From: Poa pratensis
Lineage: Eukaryota > Streptophyta > Magnoliopsida > Poales > Poaceae
Length of the DNA stretch: 64,000 nt
Reading direction: 5' to 3'
NCBI GenBank assembly: GCA_947311845.1
Contig: CAMZMU010000089.1
Location: forward strand, 23,995,985-24,059,984
Part shown: in pieces, positions 33,941 to 45,195 of the stretch
Layout: every line of letters starts with the position of its first letter
Numbering within the stretch: position 1 is the stretch's first letter
The notes under the pieces: generated by a model
The model's database searches: none
Seen by the model: only the letters and a program-made list of their open reading frames with translations
What the model was told of the DNA's origin: nothing
Program-made: the position numbers and the translations under genes

Positions 33941-35584
33941 TTATGGTCCAATCTGAAATTCCACACGCACCATGTAGCTGACTTTCATCTCTCCATTGTC
34001 ACTTAGCCACTGAATATAATATGGATTGGGGTGCGCTATATATTTCAGTTTCAGTTTTGCACATAGCTCTTTACTAGCACCATCAATTATCACCTTGCAC
34101 GCCATCTTAGGACCAACTACTGCCTTGGTTTGAAACAAATTGCAGCGCTGATTTTCAGAACTTTGCGTAACATTCAGAACTTTCTCCGAGCAAACAATGG
34201 TAGGATAGTGTGTCGCATATGCATCAAGAGCACCATCACTTGAGTAACCATCATCATCCAAAGCTTCAGAATCAGGATCAGCATCATCACCGGTCTCATA
34301 CTCGTTTTCCTCATTAACTAGCATAACTTTCTTGTTGGGACATTCCCTCTTGAAGTGCCCTTTGCCACCACAAGTATGACAATTCATGTCTCTATTGCGG
34401 GCTGTAGATATTGAGGAACCAGCGGCACTAGCAGCAGGTTGCGCCGCCTTCTTGGCATGAGAAACTCCAGAATCTTGCTTGCTTGATGAAGTACCACGAA
34501 AATTAGATGGTGTAGGTTGCTGCGGCGTGCTAACAGCGGGTCTAGGTATGAAACGACCACGAGCTGCAGTACGCGCTGTATATTGTGCTTCTTCGGCCAA
34601 CTGAGCTTCAGCTTCACGTGCATGATGCAGCAAATCATTCATATCAACATATTGGTGGTGCCGAACAATGCTCTTTATTTAAATGTCAAACCAGAGAGGA
34701 ACCTGTATGGTTTGTTCTGGCTGTTCACGAACTCGAGCACGCTGCATAATCACCTCCATCTCCTGAAAATATTCAGTCACGGTTTTTGTGCCTTGCTTCA
34801 ATTGCTGCAGCTGATCATATAGAGAACGTATGTAATTTCGTGGAATAAATATGTCCCTCATGACTTCCTTCATAGTTCTCCATGTAACAATTGGGAGATC
34901 ACCATCTTCTTCTCTAGAACGAACAATGTGATCCCACCAACGCAAAGCATAGCCATCAAATTCAGAGGAAGCTAACTTGATTTTTCTGTCCTCCGTGTAA
35001 TCATGCAACCTCCATAATTTTTCTATCTTGAGCTCCCAAGTAAGGTATTCTTCAACATCAGGAGAGCCCTCAAATTTCGGAATAGAGAATTTCGGTTTAC
35101 CCAGCCCATCATCCTCCCGGATCTGCGGTACAACGTCAAAATCGAGAGCACACGTGCACCAAGAGGGACAAAACCACGTCCTACTCCAGGCACGGCACCA
35201 GCGCGGCCTAGCCCACGTCCACGATCACCTCTGCCACCTCCACGGCCAAGATGTTCCGTGTGCAGCAGCCTCCTCGGCACCATTCACACTAAGATCATCA
35301 TCAACGGGCTGATGTTGTTGCTCAACAATTGTCCTCAAATCAGCAACTTGACGTGTCAATGCATCAATGGATGTTTGGAGGGTTGTCACTTGAGTTTGCG
35401 TTGTTGTAGCCGTGTTTACAGCATTATCTACGGCCAACCCAACACGCTGCAATTCTTCTTCTATTGGTTCAACAGCCTTATTGAGTTTGAGTGTCATGTG
35501 ATCACGCAAGGCTTCATACTCGTTCCAATGCACCACTTCTGTAGGGTCCTTTTTCTGCTGCACATCAACATTCTCAAAAGACAT
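33941..35584 (-). pseudogene. Gypsy gag with CCHC knuckle, frameshifted
   Basis: The gag start is at 35584 (MSFENVDVQQKKDPTE), with a coiled-coil-like segment (EEELQRVGLAVDNAVN) to about 35225, an RG-rich piece in another frame (35023-35283), a capsid-like core (34679-35008; DGYALRWWDHI, FIPRNYIRSLYDQLQQL) and a nucleocapsid region (33941-34642) with the knuckle CHTCGGKGHFKREC. At least three frame breaks separate these. The last piece runs into the start of the protease region. Confidence 0.85.
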
Positions 35585-36651
35585 GATTAGTATGTTAGTG
35601 CAAACAAAAATAGGATCTGGTGGAAACTTCTCTCAACTCACTCAAAACTGAAAGAAAAGTGTATCTTACCGTCCCAAAGTGAATAGAAAGTACTTACCAA
35701 CCTTGTAGGGACAGTACGTGCACGGATGTAAAGAAGCGAATACCGAGGGTCAAAACTATCACACGACAAACCAGGGTATATGGTGGGGCTTGGCTGGGAT
35801 ACCTAACAACACCAATTACAAATGCTGATCGTATGACACAAAAACACACTCGGAAACACACACGGTGGAGATAAATGGGGGCAAATGCAACTCTGAAAAA
35901 GAGCTAAAAAATGATGTATATCATAAATATGCTCGTGTTGCAATGCACAAGAGAGACACTAGCAATAGCTCAAATTATAAGGGCACAAGATTGCTCAATC
36001 TACTAGTGTAATCAGCACGGAAAACAGCTCCAAAATTGCAATAGATATCAACGAACTTTCAGCTTATTTTCTCTCTGTTTTTTTGTACTTCTTTTCTATT
36101 TTCTCTTCTCTTTTTTTGTACTTCTTTTCAAATTTTCCAAAACTGCGAAATATACAACTTTCTCGGTACTGTAGCTACAGCAAAAAAACGTGCACACCAA
36201 ACTTTCCTATTTGAGCAGCCCTAGAGCAGGAAATTGCTAGTCTCATAGGTAAGTTCCTACACCAAAAGGTAAGGCTTGCTATGGTTTTCAAACGGACAGG
36301 AAAAAGGTACTCTATGTGGACTCGGATTGGCAAAACGAAACAGAAAACAAAACCAAGACAACCGAAACGAAATAGAAACCGATCTGCACTCGAAAACCTT
36401 GACTCGGATTGCTGTTTTTTTTCTTCTGATTTTACTCTAACTCGAACAAGATTGAAACACACGAACAAAAACCCAGATTTCTACGACTTGATAGAAAAAG
36501 CTACGCAAAAGGAAACAACCACCAACTAGAAGATGCAAACGATGCTATCTAAGGCTATGGCGAAACTAACCCTAATTTTTGTGAAGCTTTTTCTGGATAG
36601 GACGAAAAATAAACTAATTTACGGGGATGGATTGCTCACCGAGTAAACCCA

Positions 36652-36665
36652 GAAATCTGATACCA
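36652..36665 (-). other. Primer-binding site of the gypsy element
   Basis: On the minus strand, three bases after the LTR terminus, the sequence reads TGGTATCAGATTTC. TGGTATCAGA is the common plant primer-binding site complementary to the 3' end of initiator tRNA-Met. This fixes the LTR edge at 36669 and the minus orientation. The leader between here and gag (35585-36651) is non-coding. Confidence 0.8.
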
Positions 36666-36668
36666 AGA

Positions 36669-37607
36669 TGATATGGGGTGGCCCGATCTTCTCGCTGAGC
36701 ACGTTGATGGATGATGGATAACTTGCGTCTCGCTGTGAACTCTCCTCGGCTAGTCCCCGTTGCCAATGCAACAGCTTCGAACCCTATGGACATTCGCAAC
36801 TCCACACACTTGCGCACGTAGCCGTCGACTACGAAGCGGTCATGTATCTTCTAATTCCCAATGGAACAACAGATAACACGCAAACTTTGCAGTAGTAACA
36901 ATAACCAGATCGAAACGAATTGGTGAGGATAAATTTAGATGAATGCTTCTAGCAATTCTATCTGGAATCTAGGGTTTATGTTTAACGTAGTCTAAAAACG
37001 AAAAGCCATGAATTACAAGCCTATATAAAGGCTGCTGGACATCCAACTTAGGGTTGGGGTCGAAAACAACCATATCTCTAACTTCCCTAACTTAAAAGGA
37101 CTCTATTTGGAAACTGGCAGGAAACAACCGCCGACTTGTTTTGGTCACTGAGCCTTGTACGTGTCGAACCGGTGGTTGGGGTCGGACCCATTGGAAAGTA
37201 TTTGGAATTTCCTTTCCAACAAGTACTTATTTGCCTTATTCCGAGTTCGTATGAGAATCCTTGGCTGTTTCAAATTCGGGACTTCTGTCAGTCCGAATCG
37301 AATATCTCTTCCTTGATGGCTCCACTTCCACCCTCGCCTCCCTCGTGCTTGCCATCTTCATTAGCGCGCTCCATGCCTCCTCTGTTCTTGTTATCAATAA
37401 ACCTGATCATACACAAGTGCATAGATTTAGGTAGTATAAAATTCTCATTAACACAAACATCATATTCAACTAAGAGTGAGTTCACCTGTTGCTCAAGTAA
37501 CTTTGCACGAGCTCTTGTCATTGGTCCAAACCTCACTTCTTTGGGCTTGTCTTATACAACATTTTCTATTGGGAGAGATGGTAAAGGACTAGGGATGTCC
37601 TCATCAT
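36669..37607 (-). repeat. Shared LTR plus truncated pol 3' end of an adjacent copy
   Basis: Positions 36669 to about 37290 are an LTR nearly identical to 29928-30545. Positions about 37288-37607 repeat the pol 3' end (minus; GPMTRARAKLLEQQVNSLL, ending KEEIFDSD with stop at 37288-37290), with small indels such as the loss of an Asn-Ile segment. The copy breaks off at a 24-C tract. Confidence 0.88.
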
Positions 37608-37631
37608 CCCCCCCCCCCCCCCCCCCCCCCC
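37608..37631. repeat. Poly-C homopolymer at a retrotransposon breakpoint
   Basis: An uninterrupted run of 24 C is seen. On its left is the truncated gypsy copy; on its right, unrelated sequence. In the intact internal copy the corresponding place has only nine C (30878-30886) and then continues with pol. Confidence 0.9.
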
Positions 37632-38510
37632 AAATGTTCCCTTGAGCTCTACCGGTGGATGCCATTGATTCCGTGTTCTAAGTTGAATACATCATGAGGA
37701 GTTTCCATAGTGGTGGACGGTTGGCAGGCACTGACTGCAGGGAACGGCTGAAGACGGAGGCCAAGGACGGGCAAGCATGGAAGGCGGCTAGAACGAAAGC
37801 TCAATGCGGAGAAAGCTGTCTGCGGAGGCTACTTTTGCATGTATCACGTTGTGTACATGGAACTTGTGTGTGATGCGCGGTACTACCCGAGGGACGATCT
37901 TTTGGGTGATTTTTACACTTTTTCGAAAATGAATAACCAAGGAGGAAGTCGTCACTTAATACAAACCCATACTATACACATGAGTCAAAACTCTTATAGG
38001 CAATGGAGAATGGTTGTGTTATCACGAGTATGTCCCTGATGTGATGGGCTCACGGACAACAGATATATACCCGTTGGTGATGTGACATTAACGGAGAGCT
38101 TCAAGGCTCTAATATGACCTAATCGGTAAGAGATAATTCTCAATAACAGCATGTCTTGTTCGTATCGACAACAGATTTTTGGTTTCCTATTGCAGTGAAC
38201 ATTATTCATTTTACAAAATAGGATTTTCTCATAAATCAATTTGATATATTAGTAAAAAAGGTTAATTCATAACATAAAGCAATTTTATGTTTACACAAAT
38301 GTGATCGGATACACAATGTCATATTTACATACTTTTATCACATTGTAACCAGATACACAATATCATGTCAATACCAATAGTTTCTCCCTAAAGTTATTCT
38401 AAATTCATATCTTGCAAATGAAGTGAAAATAAAGAGCGGAATCGAGTAACAATGTCTTTACAAGACCCTTTTAGCCGATCCCCACCTTGAGCCGATGCAT
38501 CAGTATCACC
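37632..38510. other. Non-coding repeat-derived stretch
   Basis: Positions 37850-38110 resemble 29040-29290 (same strand). The rest is AT-rich and contains no recognisable gene. Confidence 0.45.
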
Positions 38511-38512
38511 TA

Positions 38513-38625
38513 CTCCATCCGTTCTAAATTAGATGACTTCCATTTGTCCAAATGTGGATGTATCTAGAGTCTAGATACATCCACATTTGAACAAATAGAA
38601 TTCATCTAATTTGGAACGGAGGGAG
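38513..38625. mobile_element. Stowaway-type MITE (113 bp)
   Basis: It starts CTCCATCCGTTC and ends GAACGGAGGGAG, with TA at 38511-38512 and 38626-38627. The arms are a near-perfect inverted repeat meeting at TAGAGTCTAGA. Its right half and some flank are tandemly duplicated (next entry). Confidence 0.92.
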
Positions 38626-38756
38626 TAGATTACAGAGCTGTCTTGACCCATGCCCAGCCTGCACTAGATACATCCACATTTGGACAAATGGAATTCATCT
38701 AATTTGGAACGGAGGGAGTAGATTACAGAGCTGTCTTGACCCATTCCCAGCCTGCA
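38571..38756. repeat. 93-bp tandem duplication of a MITE arm plus flank
   Basis: Unit 1 is 38571-38663 and unit 2 is 38664-38756; each starts CTAGATACATCCACATTTG and ends CAGCCTGCA. They differ at about three positions. The duplicated unit contains the right half of the MITE, its TA, and 36 bases of flanking DNA, so it arose after the MITE inserted. Confidence 0.93.
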
Positions 38757-39291
38757 AGCCGTGCCAAAGCCTAATTACCCTTTTGATCCTATCTGCACCC
38801 GTCGATACCGTTGACCAAACTTCAGGTTCACTGTGTGGTGACGGTTGGTTGTTGACAAAGACAATGTGGACTACATCCTCATTCAATGTGTGTTTGCTAG
38901 GAAGGTGTGGCATAGGTGTTTTCGAAGTTTTGGCATTTAGGTAAGTACCCCTTTGCCCACTGATGCAGGAGTGGTGTCTATCTAGCAGAGCAAGGTTCTC
39001 ATCTGCTGGCATTCAAGTAAGGAGTGGAAGAAGTTTGATTCCACTATTATTCTCATCTGCTGGCATTTGCCGGAGGTCTGCGGCAATATTAGTCAGCAGT
39101 GCAGTGAGTATGTCCTGACGGCTAGAATCTTGGAGCTTTGGGATAGGGCAGGAGCTGACGTTCTAAACGTAGTTAGCGGGTAAGCTGCTTAAGTTTGTGG
39201 GTGTTCCTCAACCACTGCTTGTAGTGATGTTGAGACTCTTATAAAATTCTCTTAAAAATATAATACGTTATTGGCGTATTCTCGAAAAAAA
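38757..39291 (+). mobile_element. Decayed LINE 3' fragment
   Basis: Plus-strand text near 38860-38940 encodes DNVDYILIQCVFARKVWHRCF, a variant of the zinc-binding domain at the end of plant LINE ORF2 (compare the HLFFEC motif of the other LINEs here). The 3' region ends in TTGGCGTATTCTCGAAAAAAA near 39290, a LINE-like tail. Several stop codons interrupt it. Confidence 0.6.
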
Positions 39292-40930
39292 TATCTTACA
39301 TGCACGCAAGCACTCAACCCAGTCATTAATTAACTAGTTGTAGCAGCCAGTAGGAGTACTACGTAACCACACTGCTGCAACCTGCAAGAAACTAAATTGC
39401 CAGGTCGACTTCAACCTGATATGGAAAATCCACTTACTCGACCGTATTGCGAGGAAAGTTCTTGATCATGTATGAATAAGCAGCGATGCTAGTTAATACA
39501 TCTCCATCAAGCGTGACTCACGAATATGCATGCATCATAAAAGGATTCCATGAACCAGACTCCGGCCGGCTAATCCTGCCCTGCGGCCTTAACAACCCTG
39601 TAATTAACAAGAGCTAAAACAAACTCCATCGGCTACCGCCCGTTATAACTGTATCATGTGAGTTTCATGCGGCAGCGCCGCAACTAGCGACCGACCAAGA
39701 ATAATCGTATTTCAGAGTATCATGTAGTGCTAGCTAATTAATGGTCGCGGTGTACACAATTAGTATGCGTATATACGCACAACAGCACAAGCAATCAAGA
39801 CACATAAAGGAATATTTGCGACCTGATTCGAACAACCTAATCGTCAAGCACTAGCTAAGGTCTTCCATTGTTAATCCGCTGTCTATCTAGCTAACTTCTG
39901 CATGTATCCCTTCATTTATCTGTTTCATCTCAAGGGGGATATATGTTGCATGATATAGCAAGCTAGGCAGCTAGCATCAGAAACTAATGAGAAGGGACAA
40001 TATTGTTTCCGTTCAGCAACTTGGAATGGAGATAAAAAATGTAGCATCCAAGAAACGGTTGTGAGATTCTGCATGAACTGGAGAGAGGTTTGCTTGTGAT
40101 GTATACTATAGCTAGTACTAATCATCACTTGCCTCACATGCGTAACAGACGGGAATATGGGGTTATGTTATCTTAATGTCCCATCACCTGTCTTCCGATC
40201 TAGCTAGGGGATTAGTATTCGTAAGTTATATGCCATTCTAAGATATATTGGTCCGTTGTATAGGTTTAGATTCTTCTAAATCATGCCATGAGTCTATGTA
40301 TATGCTATGTAAGATGCTGGGAGAGAAATAATTCGGTTAACGGCCGAAACCTGACAATCTGTGATGATATCTCATACGGAGTAGTATACAAGCTCTATTC
40401 ATGTTAGGAGAATCGGTATAAGCGAATTTGACCAGCATCCATGATTGTTTTTGACTTTACGGATTCCATTTTTGTCACATGACCTGAGAACCCGGAGAGC
40501 TTATCATGTGCATTCAAGCTTATGTTGCATGAATTGGACAAGAACACACACTGCAAGATGTAAAAAGGATCTGAGTCTTGTTATACAAAATTGACAATAC
40601 ACATATCAGCACAAAATTTAAAATAAATCCAAAATATTTTACAACAAATAAACTCATTTGTGATACTTAACAATCCCAATCCAAAGCTTAATTTGTATTA
40701 TATCTACTATTCACAAAATGATTTTATCTTTTTATTTTAGCGAGCATGTTTTCCCACTTCCGACGCATCACAAGCAAGCGTGCACCGAATACATTCTTCG
40801 AGAACCCCGGTCTCGGAAGGAAACTAGCATATCACGGTGCAAGGAGCAAATTTTTAGCATATTTTATTATACTAGTATGTTTTATTGCGACCATTTGTTT
40901 AGTCCCATAAACCAAAAAAAATACATGAAT
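39292..40930. other. Intergenic, low-copy-looking sequence, no gene
   Basis: No open frame here has recognisable features. The stretch is moderately AT-rich, with many CTAGCTAG-like words between 39700 and 40250. Positions 40740-40860 contain a GC-richer phrase (CTTCCGACGCATCACAAGCA) that looks repeat-derived. Confidence 0.4.
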
Positions 40931-42292
40931 TCTCCTCCTTAGTTACAAACGTACTCAAAATAGAGAACTAATTTGTGGTTGGGTGGCTTGGAATACCCCG
41001 AACTCTTTAGGTATTCCGGGAAGTCTTTTAACTTCGAGGCGAAGTTTTTATTAAGGGGGAGCGGATGTAATGACCCGTAGTTATAGCACTTCACACCTTC
41101 CCTATATAACCCATCCCCCTTCCAAGAGGGTTGATATTGGATCATTCACTCCTCATTATATACAAAAAGGGGGGAGGGCTAGAACTCCAAGTCTCACACA
41201 ACGCTCTAGTTACCTATAAGAGTAGTCACCAATGACTCGGACCGAGGTAGTGGGGTAGCTTGGCCTCGCCCCTGGGAAGTCTCAGATGGGCCAGGGTCCG
41301 TGCTCAAGACTCTCGATGCTCTCCTACTTGAGATTAAGCCGCACTGTCGGGGAATACCTAATAGTCCGTTTGGATGTCGGTATTCGAGCAAGGAATTGGG
41401 AATTGGAATCTGGTTTCCTGAATTCTACTGTTTGGTTGTGTTTGGAATTGAAAGCAGGAATTGACAGCCGAATTCCACAGAATTGAACTATAACTAAAAG
41501 ATTCCTTCTCCAATTCCGAGCCTCACCCCTCTGAATTGGATGGAATTGCCCCCTTTCTCATCACCAAGTTATGGGTCAATTCAATTCAACCACATGTACA
41601 TCCAAACAGAAAATTGGAATTGACTGCTCTCTTTGATTCCAACTACCAATATCTTGCACAACCAAACAAAAATTTGGAATTGACAGTTCATTTCAATGCA
41701 GCCACTGATTTGGAATTGTGCTCAATTCAATTCCAAGCCCTCCAATTCAGACATCCAAACAGAGCCTAATGGATTAACCCGCGGCTCACCGAGTGAAATG
41801 CGGCTTATCATGAGTTCACGGCCGCACCATCAACGGGCTTGCACAAAGATGGGCCGACCCAAGATCATGGTATAATCAAGGAAAGATCTAGAAGATCGGA
41901 GATGACTTGGCTTGGAAGACACGAAGATGATTAGTCTCCAAGTAGGACTCCGGCGTAGGCTTTCCTAAGGGAAAAGCTTTCCTTGTAAACTAGCGAGCCT
42001 TCAGATATATAAGGAGGACTCACAGGGGAAAAACCCTAAACTCTCAAGTTCCAAACCCTAGAACTAGAGGCGATTCGACTCAGCGGATCGCAACCCTTGT
42101 AACACCATATACACATCAATTCCAATCAAGGATAGGCAGGAAGTAGGTCTTTAGCTCGCATCGAGGGGCCGAACCTGGGTAAACATTGTCTCACTCGTGC
42201 CCTACGATCTTAAGCTCAGAGACGCTTGACTCGCGCAAATCCCACACCTACGAAGTCATCGCTATGACATCTGCCGTGACAAACCCATGACA
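40931..42292 (+). mobile_element. Gypsy-type retrotransposon 3' end with LTR
   Basis: The end of a coding frame (LEYPELFRYSGKSFNFEAKF, about 40987-41050) is followed by a polypurine tract (AAGGGGGAGCGGA, about 41053-41065) and an LTR starting TGTAATGACCCG at 41066 and ending CCCATGACA at 42292 (inverted termini TGTAATG/CATGACA). Without its 400-bp embedded MITE the LTR is about 0.82 kb. The 5' part of the element is missing. The LTR contains a TATA-like CCCTATATAACCC near 41100 and AGATATATAAGG near 42003. Confidence 0.7.
41365..41764. mobile_element. MITE with GTTTGGATGTC termini, inserted in the LTR
   Basis: The left end reads TCCGTTTGGATGTC and the right end GACATCCAAACAGAG, which is its complement with one or two changes. 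It is flanked by CCTAATAG (41357-41364) and CCTAATGG (41765-41772), an 8-bp near-duplication that would suit hAT. An alternative reading with a 3-bp TAA duplication would suit PIF/Harbinger. The body is rich in GGAATTG words in both orientations. Confidence 0.75.
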
Positions 42293-42849
42293 CGCACTCC
42301 GATGAGGCGTCCCAACCTCCTGACATTGGGGCAGCCTACTTCCCAAGCGTGCCCTCCATGGTCCATCCCATGGCCGGTCTGGAAGTCCACCAAAGCGTAC
42401 ACCCACCCACCAAACTCTTACCACTTGGCATTGTTTGTACTACGACGTGCCTCACTGTAATCCCAGTCTAGTGCTTGGGCATCGCACTTCTAGTCGCCTT
42501 CGATCCCATAAATGCAGCCGACCAACCTTCTATGGAGGAAATGCCTGTTTGGGAGGTAATCACCAAGAACAAGTCAGCACCCAAGGCAGGCCAGCCATGC
42601 GGCAAGACAACTACAACTGCCCAAAGAGCCGCGCTCGAGAGAAGCAGTCGCTGATTTCGGTGTGGCTCCATCCCACCAAAAGAACCGCGGACGCTCGAGG
42701 TCTGTACCAAGGCCTCAATGCTTCAAGAATAAGAAGATACTCGCGAAGAATATCGTCACCACCCAAGGTGCGCTCATGCAATTCCCACACAAAGGATCCG
42801 GGAAATCCCTTTCCCCGGAAGGTTCAAACAACCCACCATCAAGCCTTTC
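42293..42849. other. Retroelement debris, not resolved
   Basis: A plus-strand frame (42435-42896) and parts of the minus strand read as fragments of charged protein, but no motif is clear. The stretch is probably part of the same decayed element as the next entry or of another one joined to it. Confidence 0.35.
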
Positions 42850-43900
42850 GTCGAAAATTTAGACCCCATGCAACAACAAATTTATCCACTTCATAAAAGA
42901 TATTATAAAAATTATGACCTAGACAACCTTCTGCCTTGACAGTAATAAGTTCCACATCTCCGAATCCAATCAGCACTCTAAAAAACTCAGGCTTGTGTAA
43001 GGTACCAACATTAAGCTCTATAGAAAATTCAACAAGAGATCAATATCATAGTAAGAATTTTCATCGGTGCACTTATCCAAAGGAATATTGCTAATCTTAA
43101 CTCGATCTTTTGCAAACAAGCTCTAACTCCCTCGAATATAGTCCAAGTTGAAAGTTTCAAAGTAGCATCGATAGTTTTCATTCACATACGTTCCCCATAA
43201 TACCAATATGTTAGACATACTTAGGATTTAGAAGCCTCATAATACACTAATTGGGACGAAAAGTTCTATCAGTGCATATCCAGTCCTTCCCAAACAAATT
43301 ATGAAATTCATGCTCAATCTCACGAAAGGTAGCAGAGCCCTCAATCACACTAATAACACCTTAACTTGTTTAGCTGAAGTAGAATCTGCCATGTACAAAA
43401 ACCCAGCCCGAGAGATTGAAGGCCATACATTGATGCAACACATTCCCAAGGTAAAACAGTCTGACAAATATCAATAATGTGACCCAACTTTCTACATCGC
43501 CCATATCTGATAGTAGGACACCTAGCAGCAAAGTGACCGGGGAGATTGCAATTGAAGCAAGTAAGCTTACTAGCATTCCACCAACAGGGTCGTTGGCACG
43601 GCCTGCACGTTACGCACCCACATCACCGTCGTTTGCCACATAGGAGTTGAACTTGAGCCTTCCTTCTCTCTTGTTGGCGACAACCGCATCACGAGAAGCC
43701 GCCTACCACCGATCTCTCTTAGATGGCTGAGACAAAGATCTGATCGTCGTGTTGTAGGAGCTTTGTCCCACATCATAATCATGCGGGCCATGCTGCCAGA
43801 CATTCTGATGGCCTCGGCTGCGATCAAAATGGCCCTAATTTCCCCGCCCCACACTAAAACGATAGCCACCCTGATCACCCATTGATCCTGATGCAGCCAT
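42850..43900 (-). pseudogene. Decayed LINE ORF1 (gag-like, CCHC knuckle)
   Basis: Reading minus around 43565-43500 gives CFNCNLPGHFAARCPTIRYG, a CCHC zinc knuckle, followed by GRCRKLGHIIDIC and CVASMYGLQSLGLGFYMADS. Further downstream are fragments such as FAKDRVKISNIPLDKCTDEN. This layout (knuckle plus a conserved C-terminal nucleic-acid-binding half) is that of a plant non-LTR ORF1. Many stop codons and frame changes break it. Confidence 0.6.
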
Positions 43901-45186
43901 GGAAAACGCCCGAATATGCGGGTGAGGAGGAGATGATTCGACCTAAGAGAAGGAGCATGGATCTCCCACTACCTTGCCATACCACTAGCCATAGGAAGCG
44001 GCGTAGAAGTTCTCAGGGAGGAAAACCTAGATTGGGACCAAAAGTTCCTTAAGAGCAAAGATCATTGTGGTCGGGTAATGACTAGATATAGGTGTTCCCC
44101 GTTGGAGGCCCCACAAGGTGAGATTTTCTTTAGAAATAATTGTAATTTTATTCATAATCACAACAATTACAGGTACACTATTTTGGATAATTTATCCAAA
44201 ACAAAATTACAAAGTAACTCCTACAAGTAAGAATTACAATGAAATCTTTTGGAGACATATTCACCATGATATCAATTTTTGCAAGATGAAATAATGTCCC
44301 GACTTTATAAAGAGACAGTAATTGGACTCGAGCAATGGTACTACCACTCGTTTGCTTGCACGAACTTGATTACCAGTAAAAGTTTCTGAAAGTCGCTTGA
44401 GTCACCCATTAAAAAGATGGGAATCGATGAACGTGTCTGTGTCGGGATAATCCTCTAAAGTGTAGTTAGTTGAACCACAAATTCTTCACTATAACGTCGA
44501 TAAAAGATTCCAATTTCACAAAGAATCAAACCAATAGAAGCATCATGACATCATAATATAAACTCACCATATCTAAATAATCGCATATGCGAGAACACAA
44601 ATTTCTCCACCTCTATGATACTGCTAAAAAGTTATAGTAACTTTATCAAAAAATAATAATACGACCACCATTAGACGATTCTACGGAGCACAAAATTCTG
44701 AAAAATATTGAGGTCCCCCACCTCACAGGCTCACAGCCAGAGGAGAGGGGACACCAAAACTCCGGCGGCGGCGGCGGCTACCCACAAGGTTTTTTTTTGA
44801 GACTCTGCTACCCCCACAAGGTGAGCTGTGAGGAGTGTGAAATCGCACATGTGCTGATCTGGGCCCCATGCGGCCTGTCTTGTAGAGGATGTGCTGCGAA
44901 CCTGCCCCGATGCTTGAACTGAGCCTGCTCCCGTGCCATGAACACCAGGTCCTGGACTCCTGGTCCGAGGATCCCGGGTACAGATAATCTCGGCTTTGTG
45001 ACCTGACTGCTGTATCTACCTGGATCGATCTGGTTTCTCTGACCGCTAGCTCCACCGCGAGAGGGTGAGCGCGCAGCAACCGGAGTGGTACGCGCGCGGC
45101 GGAAAAGCTAGATGAGGCTGGACAGTGGCGAGGGAGGTGAGGATGTGCTCGGCCGGCACTGAGTTGCTGGAGTCGCAGGCTCACAG
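43901..45186. other. Non-coding stretch, AT-rich then GC-rich
   Basis: Positions 44130-44720 are AT-rich with GTAATTTTATTCATAATCAC, possibly the end of an old transposon. Positions 44720-45186 are GC-rich with a small Gly/Arg-coding repeat (CGGCGGCGG near 44765). The long minus-strand open frame that spans 44723-45544 crosses the MITE below and is not credible as a gene. Confidence 0.45.
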
Positions 45187-45195
45187 CAGAGGACA

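Larger units (their letters stand above)
29928..37607 (-). mobile_element. Ty3/gypsy LTR retrotransposon in shared-LTR tandem arrangement
   Basis: On the minus strand the order is: a 3' end of pol (37607 to about 37290), an LTR (to 36669), a primer-binding site, gag-pol (35584 to 30549) and a second LTR (about 30545 to 29928). The right-hand copy, 36669-37607, aligns with 29928-30877 over the LTR plus the pol 3' end with only a few percent difference by eye. So the first LTR is at once the 3' LTR of a lost upstream element and the 5' LTR of this one. The truncation lies exactly at a poly-C run (37608-37631), matching a shorter C run in the internal copy (30878-30886). The inner LTR edges cannot be placed exactly because both copies extend into pol. 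Coding frames are broken throughout. Confidence 0.88.
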
